Assembly (NCBI GenBank): GCA_900541785.1
Contig: UQKY01000057.1
Coordinates: 1 to 10,835, forward strand
Direction of reading: 5' to 3'
Length of the DNA: 10,835 bases
From: an uncultured Collinsella sp.
GTDB lineage: Bacteria > Actinomycetota > Coriobacteriia > Coriobacteriales > Coriobacteriaceae
The notes below the pieces were generated by a model. It had not been told where the DNA came from, made no database searches, and saw only the letters and a list, made by a program, of their open reading frames with translations. Below, in pieces: positions 1-7,060 of the stretch. The number at the start of each line of letters is the position of its first letter. Position 1 is the stretch's first letter. The translations under genes and the position numbers were made by a program.

Positions 1-115
1 CCACTTAATGTGGCCTTCGTCTTGCGCAGGACTGTAGAGCAGGGAACTTCGTGCCCCGACGCCCGGGAGGACGTTTCATTTAGAAAGATGGACCGACCGC
101 CGTCAGCGATGGGAG
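1..115. other. Unassigned left edge, no gene supported
   Basis: No reading frame here has a convincing start, ribosome binding site or recognisable product. Several short self-complementary stretches are visible, for example CCAC/GTGG at 1-13. The region is GC-rich and could be the 3' flank of the flavodoxin gene or part of an element cut by the window edge. No U-tract terminator for the minus-strand flavodoxin gene is evident. Confidence 0.4.
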
Positions 116-667
116 CTACTCCCCCAGCACGGCCTTTTTGGCGGCTGCAGCCATGTTGTCCAGATCTTCCTTGGTGGGGTGATCCTTTGCGGCGACCCAG
201 TTATCGAGCAGCATCTTAAAGCGGACATTGTCGGGATCTTGCTCGAGCATGGCCTCGTAGCGCTGTTTGACCGCGGGGCCCATCTTGCCCTGGCACATTG
301 CCCAGCCCGCAAGCTCGGCATCCCCAGCCAAATTGGAAGTTACGCGGTCGATAATCTGCTGGTAATAGCTCTGATCGGCACCAAAACCGCAGGTACCAAA
401 CAGAAAGACGCGCTTGCCGTGCAAGGCGGAGAGCAACGCCGCGACCGAAGGCGTGCATGCGCCCTTGTCGCACCAAAAGCCAACGAGCACCGTATCGGCA
501 GCGCAGGCACCCTGCGCCTCGAGCGCAACCTGATCTGCATCCGCATCGTCGCTCAGCGCGGCAGCGTGAATAAACTCGACGCCTGCAGCCTGCAGGGCAC
601 GCTTGATTGCGCCCGAAACCATCCTGGTATTACCGCTCTTGCTGTTGACCACCAAAGAGCATGTCAT
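116..667 (-). CDS. Flavodoxin family protein (Flavodoxin_3-like)
   Basis: This is a cytoplasmic protein of about 183 residues that should bind FMN and carry electrons for an unidentified reductase. Near the N-terminus the first strand is followed by an FMN phosphate-binding loop, SKSGNT at residues 9-14. Further on come GFWCDKG (63-69), a strand ending FLFGTCGFG (88-96) and WAMCQGKMGP (122-131). This spacing of an aromatic-W-x-DKG block, an LFGT block and a CQGK block matches my memory of the Flavodoxin_3 family rather than long-chain flavodoxins. BilS, the flavodoxin partner of bilirubin reductase, belongs to a similar group, but no reductase gene is adjacent, so that role is only a possibility. 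I chose the ATG at 665-667 because it lies just before the first strand. A GTG at 671-673 is an alternative and is better spaced (11 bases) from a GGGGG run at 685-689. The last 40 residues form a charged helical tail. The gene appears monocistronic and runs in the same direction as the ABC operon upstream of it. Confidence 0.82.
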   Translation of the reverse strand: MTCSLVVNSKSGNTRMVSGAIKRALQAAGVEFIHAAALSDDADADQVALEAQGACAADTVLVGFWCDKGACTPSVAALLSALHGKRVFLFGTCGFGADQSYYQQIIDRVTSNLAGDAELAGWAMCQGKMGPAVKQRYEAMLEQDPDNVRFKMLLDNWVAAKDHPTKEDLDNMAAAAKKAVLGE

Positions 668-725
668 AGTCACGTTGTTCGTTTCCCCCAAAACTAAAGC
701 CACTAATGCAATTTATTAGATGAAT

Positions 726-753
726 ATCTTAGTACTAACGTGACAGATGTAAA
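726..753 (-). promoter_or_regulatory. Putative promoter of the flavodoxin gene with overlapping palindrome
   Basis: Read on the minus strand, TTTACA (748-753) and TAAGAT (726-731) are separated by 16 bases and match the sigma-70-type -35 and -10 hexamers at 5 of 6 and 4 of 6 positions. A perfect 10-bp palindrome, TTAGTACTAA at 729-738, overlaps the -10 box. A second dyad, AGAT-gaat-ATCT, lies at 718-729. A dyad over the -10 box is where a repressor would sit, but which protein binds it is unknown. Confidence 0.4.
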
Positions 754-832
754 CCACCTTCTGCCGATTGGCGACATGGGCGACACCGATGGGGGCAAAA
801 CGTCCGCGGTGTAAGCCCCCAAATAGTTGAGA

Positions 833-867
833 CGTGGGGCAAACAAACCTAGTTCATTTGCCCCACG
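833..867 (-). terminator. Hairpin just after the ABC operon
   Basis: A perfect 11-bp stem (833-843 with 857-867) with a 13-base loop begins 7 bases after the stop codon of the second ABC gene. No U-run follows it on the minus strand, so it could be a weak terminator, a factor-dependent site or an mRNA-stabilising hairpin. A second, weaker GGGGGC/GCCCCC stem lies at 791-820. Confidence 0.45.
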
Positions 868-873
868 CCTTGC

Positions 874-2733
874 TTACTGGGCGAATTGACTGCGGTAGAG
901 TTCGGCGTAAAAGCCGCCTGCCGCGAGCAGTTCATCGTGCGTGCCACGCTCGATAATCTCGCCATCGCGCATGACCAGGATGCAATCGGCGTTGCGAATC
1001 GTCGACAGGCGGTGTGCTACGACAAAGCTCGTGCGGCCAGCCATGAGCTCGTCGAATGCCGCCTGCACTTGCAGCTCGGTACGCGTATCGATGCTCGACG
1101 TTGCCTCGTCCAGCAGCAGAATCGCCGGATCGGTGAGCATGACGCGCGCGATGCACAGCAGCTGTTTTTGACCCTGGCTAAACGTGCCGCCGTCCTCGCC
1201 GATCACCGTATCGTAGCCGCCTGGCAGCTGCACGATAAACTTATGCGCATGAGCGCGCTTGGCGGCCTCGACAATCTGCTCGCGCGTGGCATCGGGGCAA
1301 CCGTAGGCAATGTTCTGGGCCACCGTGCCCTCGAACAGCCAGGTGTCCTGCAGCACCATGCCAAAGGCGCGGCGCAGGCTCGCGCGCGTGTAGTCACGCG
1401 AGGAGCGACCATCGACTACGATGCGCCCAGCATCGATATCGTAAAAGCGCAGCAGCAGGTTGATGAGCGTCGTCTTGCCACAGCCCGTGGGACCGACGAG
1501 CGCATAGCGCATACCGGGCTTGGCATCGATGCAGATATCCTTCAGCAGTTTGCGGTCGGGCACATAGCTAAAGTCCACATGCTCAAAGGTCACCTCACCC
1601 TGCGGGGCGGCAAGTTCCACGGCATCCGCCACATCGGGCTCCTGCTCGCGCGCATCGAGCAGCGCAAACATGCGGCGCGCCGAGGCATACGCCGTCTGGA
1701 TCTGCGTAATGACGTTGGTGACCTCGTTGAACGGCTTGGTGTACTGGTTGGCGTAGGACAGGAAGATCTGCACGCCGCCCACCGTAAGCGCCGCAGGCAC
1801 GCCCGTGATCACGCCCGCGCAGCCGATCACGGCAACCACGGCGTAGATGATGTTGTTGATAAAGCGCGTACCGGGGTTGGAGAGCGAGCCCATAAACTGC
1901 GCGCGCTCGCCCGCCGTATAGAGCTCGGCGTTAAGGGCATCAAAGCGCTGTTGAGCGTGCGGGCCGTAGGCGAAGGCGTCCACGAGCTTTTGCTCACCCA
2001 CATACTCCTCGATATGACCGCCGAGTTGGCCCTGGATGCGCTGTTGAGCAGTGAAGCTCTTATTGGAAAGCTTGGCGATGGCACCGGCCGCAAAGATGGA
2101 AAGCGGCGTAACGAGCACCACCACGAGCGTCATGGTCAGGTTGATGGAGAGCATAAATGCGAGCGTGCCCACGATGGTGATGACGCCGGTAAAGAGCTGC
2201 GTAAAGCCCTGCAGCAGGCCATCGCCCACCTGGTCGACATCGTTGACCACGCGGCTCATGAGGTCGCCGTGGGCATGGCCGTCAATAAAGCTGAGCGGCA
2301 TGCGGCTGAGCTTGTCGCTCGCCTCCACGCGCATGTCGCGCACCGTTTCGTAGGATAGACGGTTGACGCAGTAGCCCTGCAGCCACTGGAAGGCCGCCGC
2401 GCCCACCACGACGATTGCGAGCTTGGTAACAAGCGGCAGCAGCGACCCGAAGTCCACCTGCCCGGCGGCAACGATGAGGTCGATGCCCTCGCCGATGAGG
2501 ATGGGCGTATAGAGTTGCAAGACCACCGAGATGGCGGCGCTCACAAACGACGCCGTAAACGAAATGCGATGCGGACGGACGTAGCCCAGCAGACGGCGGG
2601 TCACCGCGCCCACGGGGTAGCGCTCGGGGTCGCCGGGCTGACGCGGGCCGTCGCCCAGGTCGTTAAGGTTATCGTTGCCGGACACGTTGGCCGTCATCGT
2701 GGCGACCGAACCGGAAGAAGTATACGGATTCAT
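874..2733 (-). CDS. ABC exporter half-transporter, canonical ATPase subunit
   Basis: This 619-residue membrane protein is one half of an ABC-type exporter: an N-terminal six-helix transmembrane domain (about residues 45-350) followed by an ATP-binding domain. The visible motifs are Walker A GPTGCGKT (414-421), the Q-loop glutamine in VLQDTW (about 462), the signature FSQGQ (518-522, where LSGGQ is usual), Walker B ILLLDE with D542 and catalytic E543, and the switch histidine in AHRLST (574). The full catalytic set with a deviant signature is what is known for the consensus subunit of heterodimeric exporters such as TM288, LmrD and BmrD. The start is ATG at 2731-2733. A strong site AAAGGAGGG (2741-2749) lies 7 bases upstream, inside the end of the preceding gene, whose TAA directly abuts this ATG. 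Translation is therefore probably coupled. A likely substrate is a drug, lipid or peptide, but nothing in the sequence identifies it. The first 35 residues are a soluble, Gly/Asn/Asp-rich extension. Confidence 0.93.
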   Translation of the reverse strand: MNPYTSSGSVATMTANVSGNDNLNDLGDGPRQPGDPERYPVGAVTRRLLGYVRPHRISFTASFVSAAISVVLQLYTPILIGEGIDLIVAAGQVDFGSLLPLVTKLAIVVVGAAAFQWLQGYCVNRLSYETVRDMRVEASDKLSRMPLSFIDGHAHGDLMSRVVNDVDQVGDGLLQGFTQLFTGVITIVGTLAFMLSINLTMTLVVVLVTPLSIFAAGAIAKLSNKSFTAQQRIQGQLGGHIEEYVGEQKLVDAFAYGPHAQQRFDALNAELYTAGERAQFMGSLSNPGTRFINNIIYAVVAVIGCAGVITGVPAALTVGGVQIFLSYANQYTKPFNEVTNVITQIQTAYASARRMFALLDAREQEPDVADAVELAAPQGEVTFEHVDFSYVPDRKLLKDICIDAKPGMRYALVGPTGCGKTTLINLLLRFYDIDAGRIVVDGRSSRDYTRASLRRAFGMVLQDTWLFEGTVAQNIAYGCPDATREQIVEAAKRAHAHKFIVQLPGGYDTVIGEDGGTFSQGQKQLLCIARVMLTDPAILLLDEATSSIDTRTELQVQAAFDELMAGRTSFVVAHRLSTIRNADCILVMRDGEIIERGTHDELLAAGGFYAELYRSQFAQ

Positions 2734-4587
2734 TTAGCAGCCCTCCTTTGCGCAAGTGGATGCCGGGGCAGCCGGGGCGGACGCGGGCGTCGTGCTCCCC
2801 TGCTGACCCTCGAGCTCCTCGCGACGAAGCTGCGACTGGCAAATCTCGCGATAGAGTTGGCAGCTTGCGTACAGCTCGTCGTGCGTACCCAGGCCCGCGA
2901 CCGAGCCGTGGTCGAGCACGCAGATCATGTCGGCATCGCGCACGGTCGAGACGCGCTGGCTCACGATCACCGTGGTCAGCGAGAGCCCGCCCGCGGCGGC
3001 ACCGCGTACGCTGCGCTCGCGGATGGCGTGGCGAAGCGCCGCATCGGTCTTAAAGTCGAGCGCCGAGGCGGAGTCATCCATGATCAGAATTTGCGGCGAG
3101 CCCACCAGGGCACGCGCAATGGTCAGGCGCTGGCGCTGGCCGCCGCTGAAGTTCTTGCCGCCCGCCTCGACCGGGGCGTCGAGGCCCTGGGGCTTGTTGT
3201 GCACGAACTCGCTGGCCTGCGCTATATCGAGCGCCGCCCACAGCTCCTCATCGGTTGCCGACTCGTCGCGCCAGGTTAGGTTGCTGCGGATCGTGCCGCT
3301 CACGAGCGACGCGCGCTGCGGAACAGTCGCGACCACATGGCGCAGCTGATCGAGCGGCCAGGCGCGCACGTCGGAGCCCATCACGCTCACACTGCCGACG
3401 CCCGCGTCGTACAGGCGCGGGATGAGCGAGACGAGCGTCGACTTACCGCTGCCCGTGCCGCCGATAATGCCGAGCGTTTTGCCCAGCGGGAGTTCCAGCG
3501 TCACATCGTTGACAGCATTGGCCGCGCCGGCGCCAAACGAGAAGCTCGCATGGCTCAAGCTCAGCGCGGGGACCGGAGCAGCGTTGCCCATCGCGCTCGG
3601 CTCGAGTAGCGCAACCGGCTGGGTGCCCTCGTCGGTGATGCTCGGCTCGCAATTGAGCACCTCGTTGATACGCGACGCGCTGGCGCTCGCCTTGGTAAAG
3701 ACCACGACCAGGTTGGCGACATACACGATGGAGGTCAGGGTCTGCGTCATGTAGTTGACGAACGCCATGACCTGGCCCTGCGTGAGCTCGCCCACGTTGA
3801 CCTGGATGCCGCCCACCCACAGGATGGCGCACACGCCCAGGTTCATCACAAGAAACGTGACGGGGTTGAGGATCGACGAGAGCTTGCCCACCGCGATTGC
3901 GACACGCGCCTGGTCATCGGCCGCCTGGGCAAAACGCTCACGTTCGTGACCCTCGCGCACAAACGCCCGGACCACGCGGGCACCCGAAAGCCCCTCGCGG
4001 CAAATGAGCGCGATGCGGTCGAGCTTTGCCTGCAGCTGCTTGTAGTACGGGATGCAGCGCGCCATGACAAACCAAAACACCAAGCCAATGGCGGGCGTGC
4101 AAATCAAAAAGATGATGCCGAGCTTAAGGTCGATGGCAAGGGCCGCGCACATGGAGCCCACCGCCAAGAAGGGCCAGCGGATGAGCATGCGCACGCCCAG
4201 CGCCACGGCAAGCTGCACCTGGTTGACGTCGTTGGTGATGCGCGTGATGAGCGACGGCGTGCCAAAGCGGTCGAGCTCGGCGTAGCTCAGCTTGTTGATG
4301 TGCTCGTAAAGCGCGCCGCGAATGTCGATGCCCATGCCCTGCGAGGTCAGTGCCGCCATCTTTTGGCAGACAAGCGTAAACGAGATGCCGATCACGGCCA
4401 TGGCGGCAAGCAATATACCGTAGTGGACGACAGCGTTCACATCGTGCACGCCGATGCCCCTATCAATCATCTGGGCAATCACCAGCGGCGTAAGCAGGTC
4501 AAAGATCACTTCGATCAACTTGCACGCAGGACCAATCACCATATACCGACGATACTTACCGCCAAAACGCCTGAGCAGCTCAATCAT
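2734..4587 (-). CDS. ABC exporter half-transporter, degenerate ATPase subunit
   Basis: This 617-residue protein is the upstream partner of the 874-2733 transporter. It has a transmembrane domain over roughly residues 1-300 and an ATP-binding domain with Walker A GGTGSGKS (376-383) and an intact signature FSGGQ (480-484). Walker B, however, reads ILIMDD: D505 replaces the catalytic glutamate, and the switch histidine is Q544 (SQRVST). Both substitutions are known hallmarks of the degenerate half in heterodimeric exporters such as TM287 and BmrC. The intact signature would complete the consensus site of the partner, while the partner's FSQGQ would fall in the degenerate site. I chose the ATG at 4585-4587 because GGGAG (4597-4601) sits 9 bases upstream and MIELLRRF is a typical start for this group. 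The frame also extends to a TTG at 4618-4620. The C-terminal 25 residues are an Ala/Pro/Thr-rich tail whose codons also contain the ribosome binding site of the next gene. Confidence 0.93.
   Translation of the reverse strand: MIELLRRFGGKYRRYMVIGPACKLIEVIFDLLTPLVIAQMIDRGIGVHDVNAVVHYGILLAAMAVIGISFTLVCQKMAALTSQGMGIDIRGALYEHINKLSYAELDRFGTPSLITRITNDVNQVQLAVALGVRMLIRWPFLAVGSMCAALAIDLKLGIIFLICTPAIGLVFWFVMARCIPYYKQLQAKLDRIALICREGLSGARVVRAFVREGHERERFAQAADDQARVAIAVGKLSSILNPVTFLVMNLGVCAILWVGGIQVNVGELTQGQVMAFVNYMTQTLTSIVYVANLVVVFTKASASASRINEVLNCEPSITDEGTQPVALLEPSAMGNAAPVPALSLSHASFSFGAGAANAVNDVTLELPLGKTLGIIGGTGSGKSTLVSLIPRLYDAGVGSVSVMGSDVRAWPLDQLRHVVATVPQRASLVSGTIRSNLTWRDESATDEELWAALDIAQASEFVHNKPQGLDAPVEAGGKNFSGGQRQRLTIARALVGSPQILIMDDSASALDFKTDAALRHAIRERSVRGAAAGGLSLTTVIVSQRVSTVRDADMICVLDHGSVAGLGTHDELYASCQLYREICQSQLRREELEGQQGSTTPASAPAAPASTCAKEGC
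2741..2749 (-). promoter_or_regulatory. Ribosome binding site of the second ABC gene, inside the first
   Basis: AAAGGAGGG on the minus strand lies 7 bases before the ATG at 2733 and within the last codons of the upstream ABC gene. With the TAA and ATG directly adjacent, ribosomes finishing the first subunit can start the second, which would help produce the two halves in equal amounts. Confidence 0.8.
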
Positions 4588-4693
4588 GTATAGGCGCTCC
4601 CTATCATCATCTCTCTTCAATCTGATTCATGATAGTACGGAGAACCCTGGAGATGCGTAAGCAACTCGTTACAGAAGAATCTTGGATAGCGGT

Positions 4694-4719
4694 AAAAACC
4701 GCCTATGTTTAGGCGCGGT
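4694..4719 (-). terminator. Possible terminator or attenuator upstream of the ABC operon
   Basis: On the minus strand a bulged stem (about 8 bp, core GCCTA/TAGGC, AACA loop) is followed by TTTTT and then ACC. It lies about 110 bases before the first ABC start codon. It could end read-through from ffs and the palindrome region. If the ABC promoter lies further upstream, it could instead act as a leader attenuator. The sequence does not decide between these. Confidence 0.5.
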
Positions 4720-4725
4720 CAGCGA

Positions 4726-4825
4726 GCGCCATCCAGAGCGCACAAGTTGGCATGAAAAAGGCAAGGCATAGACCTTCTGGTCATGCCTTGCCTTTTGAAT
4801 GACAAATTGTCGCTCTGGATGGCGC
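4726..4825. repeat. 100-bp nearly self-complementary palindrome
   Basis: The outer arms 4726-4740 and 4811-4825 are perfect 15-bp inverted repeats. Inside them, ACAA/TTGT (4742-4745 with 4807-4810) and several more short stretches pair. The core, 4756-4769 with 4783-4796, is a perfect 14-bp stem. GACC/GGTC (4771-4774 with 4779-4782) then closes a TTCT tetraloop. One strand can therefore fold into a single long imperfect hairpin. It sits between the 3' end of ffs and the ABC operon. It has no real U-tract and carries no gene. It may be a mobile palindromic element (MITE or REP-like), a structured RNA or a very strong bidirectional hairpin. Confidence 0.85.
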
Positions 4826-4840
4826 GCAGCGTCGATCATT

Positions 4841-4862
4841 GCGCGGTTTGGTAAAACCGCGC
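4841..4862. repeat. Perfect 9-bp-stem hairpin downstream of ffs
   Basis: GCGCGGTTT (4841-4849) and its complement (4854-4862) flank a 4-base loop. On the minus strand it lies immediately after the U-rich run ending the SRP RNA, so it is probably outside the mature RNA. It has no U-tract after it in that direction. It may back up termination or belong to the neighbouring palindrome cluster. Confidence 0.6.
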
Positions 4863-4878
4863 AAAAAAGAAAGCCCGT
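4863..4878 (-). terminator. U-rich end of the SRP RNA
   Basis: Directly after the terminal helix of the SRP RNA, the minus strand reads ACGGGCTTTCTTTTTT. The SRP rod itself plus this run can act as an intrinsic terminator. Confidence 0.55.
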
Positions 4879-4981
4879 GCGCTCGATGGATTCGGATGCC
4901 CGACAGAGGCTCCTTATGGCTGCTTCCTTCCGGACCTGACCAGATTCGGAACATGTCGTCATCCGAACCCATCGAACGCGC
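4879..4981 (-). ncRNA. ffs: Signal recognition particle RNA (4.5S, small bacterial type)
   Basis: This is the RNA scaffold that joins Ffh to target membrane and secreted proteins to the translocon. On the minus strand 4918-4941 carries the nearly invariant apical hairpin: GGTCAGGTCC, a GGAA tetraloop (4928-4931), then GGAAGCAGCC. These are the Ffh-binding asymmetric and symmetric loops. The ends 4960-4979 and 4879-4898 pair over 20 continuous positions (two of them G-U), giving the long rod of the small SRP RNA, which lacks an Alu domain. The helix is followed by a U-rich run (4863-4873) that should end the transcript. Exact ends are estimated from the helix, and the primary transcript may begin near 4988. 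Confidence 0.96.
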
Positions 4982-4995
4982 TAGGCGCTCGATAT

Positions 4996-5024
4996 ATATT
5001 ACCTGCTCCCGTCCAGCAGAGCAA
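4996..5024 (-). promoter_or_regulatory. Promoter of ffs
   Basis: On the minus strand TTGCTC (5019-5024) and TAATAT (4996-5001) are separated by exactly 17 bases, a good sigma-70-type arrangement. Transcription would start near 4988, just before the SRP RNA helix. Confidence 0.65.
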
Positions 5025-5068
5025 GATGCCCCGCGGTCAAAGGGAAAACCACATGAGTGCACGGCAGC

Positions 5069-5101
5069 AAAAAGGCGCGGTCGCAAGTATGCGACCGCGC
5101 C
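5069..5101 (-). terminator. Intrinsic terminator of the vWA protein gene
   Basis: A perfect 12-bp GC-rich stem (5074-5085 with 5090-5101) with a 4-base loop is followed on the minus strand by TTTTT (5069-5073). It lies 78 bases after the stop codon of the vWA gene and separates that gene from the ffs promoter. Confidence 0.88.
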
Positions 5102-5178
5102 CCATCAGTTGCTTCGCAGAGAGCATTCAAGCGTTGCGTAAGCGCTGGGAAGCGAAACGTCGTTCGACGTCAGCGCCG

Positions 5179-6912
5179 TTAGCGATTACGGCGCTTGAGG
5201 ATAATGCCGGAAACGCAAACGGCTGCACCGGCTACGACCAGCCCAATGACGGGCAGAATTGAGAAGGTATCACCCGTCATCGGCATGGAGCCCTTCTCGC
5301 CCTTCGTCGTCCTGACGGGCTTCTTATCGCTCGGCTTAGTGGGTTTAACCTCGGGTTCGGGCTTAGGCTCGGGAGCAGCAACCGTGTAGGTAACCGTCGG
5401 AACCGGGAAAACGCCTGCCGTGCCCTTGTCGCCGTTGCCGTCAACGGGGTACAGGGTTGCACTCTCGTTGACCTTGAGGCTGTGGGTGCCGGCCTCGGTG
5501 GGCTTATTCACCAATACCTCGCTGTACGTAAGGACAACCGGTTTAGCGGGCACCGCGGCCTCGTTGAGAGTGAAGACAAGCTTCTCGTTCTCCCCTGCCG
5601 TGTACTTGAGGGTGAAGCGATAGGTGCCATCCGCACGCTTGCCAAAGCCATAGGTGGTCTCGTCGATCTTCTCAGGCGCAAGGTCCTCGCCCGCAACATT
5701 CAGGCTGATCTTACTGGCATCGTTCACAAAGTCAAAGTTGTTGCCAATAAAGTCCTCGACCGTCGAGCCGGCAGCGATCTTGTCCACGAGCTTGGCCTTG
5801 ATATCGGCAAAGTCGGTGTCGAGCTGGCCGTTGTTGGAATTCCTGGTGAGGTACTGCAGGAATACCTGGCCATCAAAGTCGGCGGCGTTCTTGTAGTAGA
5901 CGTTCATGTCGTAGCCGGCCTTGACCATCGACTGGAACGTGTCGTCCGTGCTCCAGAACGCGACGTCGATGTTGCACGGCGCGTTCACGTCGACGGGGAT
6001 GGGGTTCGTGGTGCCCTTACTGGCGGCGGCGTCGGTGTACTCGTAATCGTACTGGGCCCAGTTCTTGTCAGAGTTCTCGTACTGGTCGCGATAGTACTCA
6101 AGATACTCGCCGAGCTTCTCGGGGCCCTTCATGGCCTCCGAGAAAATGAAGTTGGTGGAGCCGTCGGAGAACTTCTTCCAGTCGTTCTTGAAATTGTACT
6201 CGCGCGAGTGGGACTCCCAGATACCGCCCATCTTGTTCTCTCCATTGGGGTATGCAACGCCGGTCTCTGGATTCGTCTGCTTTTTTGGATCGCCAAACGA
6301 CCTCGTATACGGTTTGGTGTAATCGCCATTCTTGCAGTAAAGGTAGGTTGCACCGTCGCTAATAAGGATCACGTGCTTGTTCTCGGCCTTAACGGCAGTA
6401 TCCGCGTCGAGGATGCTCTTTGCAGCAAGAAGGCCGGCGTCCATGTTGGTACCCGAGCGCAAGCTCGAGTTCATCGCCGTCAGAATGCTATCGTAACCTG
6501 TAACGACATCAGTCAACGGTTGCTGAATATTGCCCACCTTATTAAAGAGGACAACGCCAACCTTGATGTCCAAGCCGTCGGTCTGAGCCTTTGTCTTAAC
6601 CTCTTCGAGGAAGGACTTAGCCTGGTCAAAGATGTCCTTCTGCGCAGAGGCGCCCGACTTATCGAGCACAAACACAACGTCGGACGGCTCGGCCTCGCGC
6701 TTGCCCGGGAACGAGAGGGTGACCTTGGTCTCAAGGTTCTCGTCGAGCTCGGTCGCCATCTTCTGATTCTGCTCCAGCGCGGACGATTGTCCGGCGTCCC
6801 CTGCGGCATCGTCTGCGAATGACATGGTCGCCGGGGCGGCCATGCCTAACGTCAGCGCCAACACCGCGCTAGCCGTAACCGCGCGCTTAAGCGCACTTCC
6901 CAACCTGCGCAT
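5179..6912 (-). CDS. Secreted vWA-domain surface protein with sortase-like tail
   Basis: This 577-residue protein is probably an adhesin or pilus-tip-like component displayed on the cell wall. It starts with a signal peptide: a basic n-region MRRLGSALKR, a hydrophobic stretch, and likely cleavage after SFA (33). A von Willebrand factor A domain begins near residue 63. Its metal site reads D84-K-S86-G-A88, so the usual third serine is alanine, with T155 (SGTNMD) and D186 (ISDG) present. About 100 aromatic-rich residues (roughly 190-290) are inserted before the final vWA strand (MNVYYKN). Such insertions are known in pilus-tip adhesins. A beta-rich domain (about 385-515) and a Pro/Lys/Glu-rich spacer follow. 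The tail has MPMTG (543-547), a hydrophobic segment and KRRNR, which is an LPXTG-type signal with Met for Leu. I chose ATG 6912 because AAAGGAG (6918-6924) lies 5 bases upstream. An ATG at 6927 is an alternative. No sortase gene lies in the window. Confidence 0.85.
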   Translation of the reverse strand: MRRLGSALKRAVTASAVLALTLGMAAPATMSFADDAAGDAGQSSALEQNQKMATELDENLETKVTLSFPGKREAEPSDVVFVLDKSGASAQKDIFDQAKSFLEEVKTKAQTDGLDIKVGVVLFNKVGNIQQPLTDVVTGYDSILTAMNSSLRSGTNMDAGLLAAKSILDADTAVKAENKHVILISDGATYLYCKNGDYTKPYTRSFGDPKKQTNPETGVAYPNGENKMGGIWESHSREYNFKNDWKKFSDGSTNFIFSEAMKGPEKLGEYLEYYRDQYENSDKNWAQYDYEYTDAAASKGTTNPIPVDVNAPCNIDVAFWSTDDTFQSMVKAGYDMNVYYKNAADFDGQVFLQYLTRNSNNGQLDTDFADIKAKLVDKIAAGSTVEDFIGNNFDFVNDASKISLNVAGEDLAPEKIDETTYGFGKRADGTYRFTLKYTAGENEKLVFTLNEAAVPAKPVVLTYSEVLVNKPTEAGTHSLKVNESATLYPVDGNGDKGTAGVFPVPTVTYTVAAPEPKPEPEVKPTKPSDKKPVRTTKGEKGSMPMTGDTFSILPVIGLVVAGAAVCVSGIILKRRNR

Positions 6913-6917
6913 CCTAG

Positions 6918-6924
6918 CTCCTTT
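6918..6924 (-). promoter_or_regulatory. Ribosome binding site deciding the vWA start
   Basis: AAAGGAG on the minus strand ends 5 bases before the ATG at 6912. It lies within the five extra codons of the longer frame that would start at 6927, which has no comparable site. A small CCCGT/ACGGG hairpin (6934-6949) lies just upstream in the mRNA leader. Confidence 0.65.
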
Positions 6925-7060
6925 CATTCAATTCCCGTTTACAGACGGGTGGATACGAAACCAGTGATACGACAATAGTATCGACCGTAAAATGTCAGCG
7001 TCATTAACATATATTTACAAATAACGAGCTGGACAGGCAAGTCAGATTGGATATTTTTAT

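Noticed and set aside
9..38. Tiny frame MWPSSCAGL and stop near the left edge, as a leader peptide
   Set aside because: It has only one Trp, no run of control codons, no visible ribosome binding site within the window and no attenuator pair after it.
886..2358. Long plus-strand open frame of 490 codons opposite the ABC gene
   Set aside because: It is the antisense shadow of a high-GC gene with clear ABC motifs. Its translation is Arg/His/Ala-rich, has no recognisable domain, and shows no ribosome binding site.
4588..4690. Promoter directly before the ABC operon
   Set aside because: TACTAT/TATCAT-like -10 sequences occur near 4630-4636 on the minus strand, but no acceptable -35 lies at 16-18 bases, so I did not list a promoter.
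4669..5141. Short frames on both strands across ffs and the palindrome
   Set aside because: They overlap the SRP RNA and the hairpins, lack ribosome binding sites and have no recognisable product.
5482..6822. Plus-strand open frame of 446 codons opposite the vWA gene
   Set aside because: The minus strand carries a signal peptide, vWA motifs, sorting tail, ribosome binding site and terminator. The plus frame is a composition artefact.
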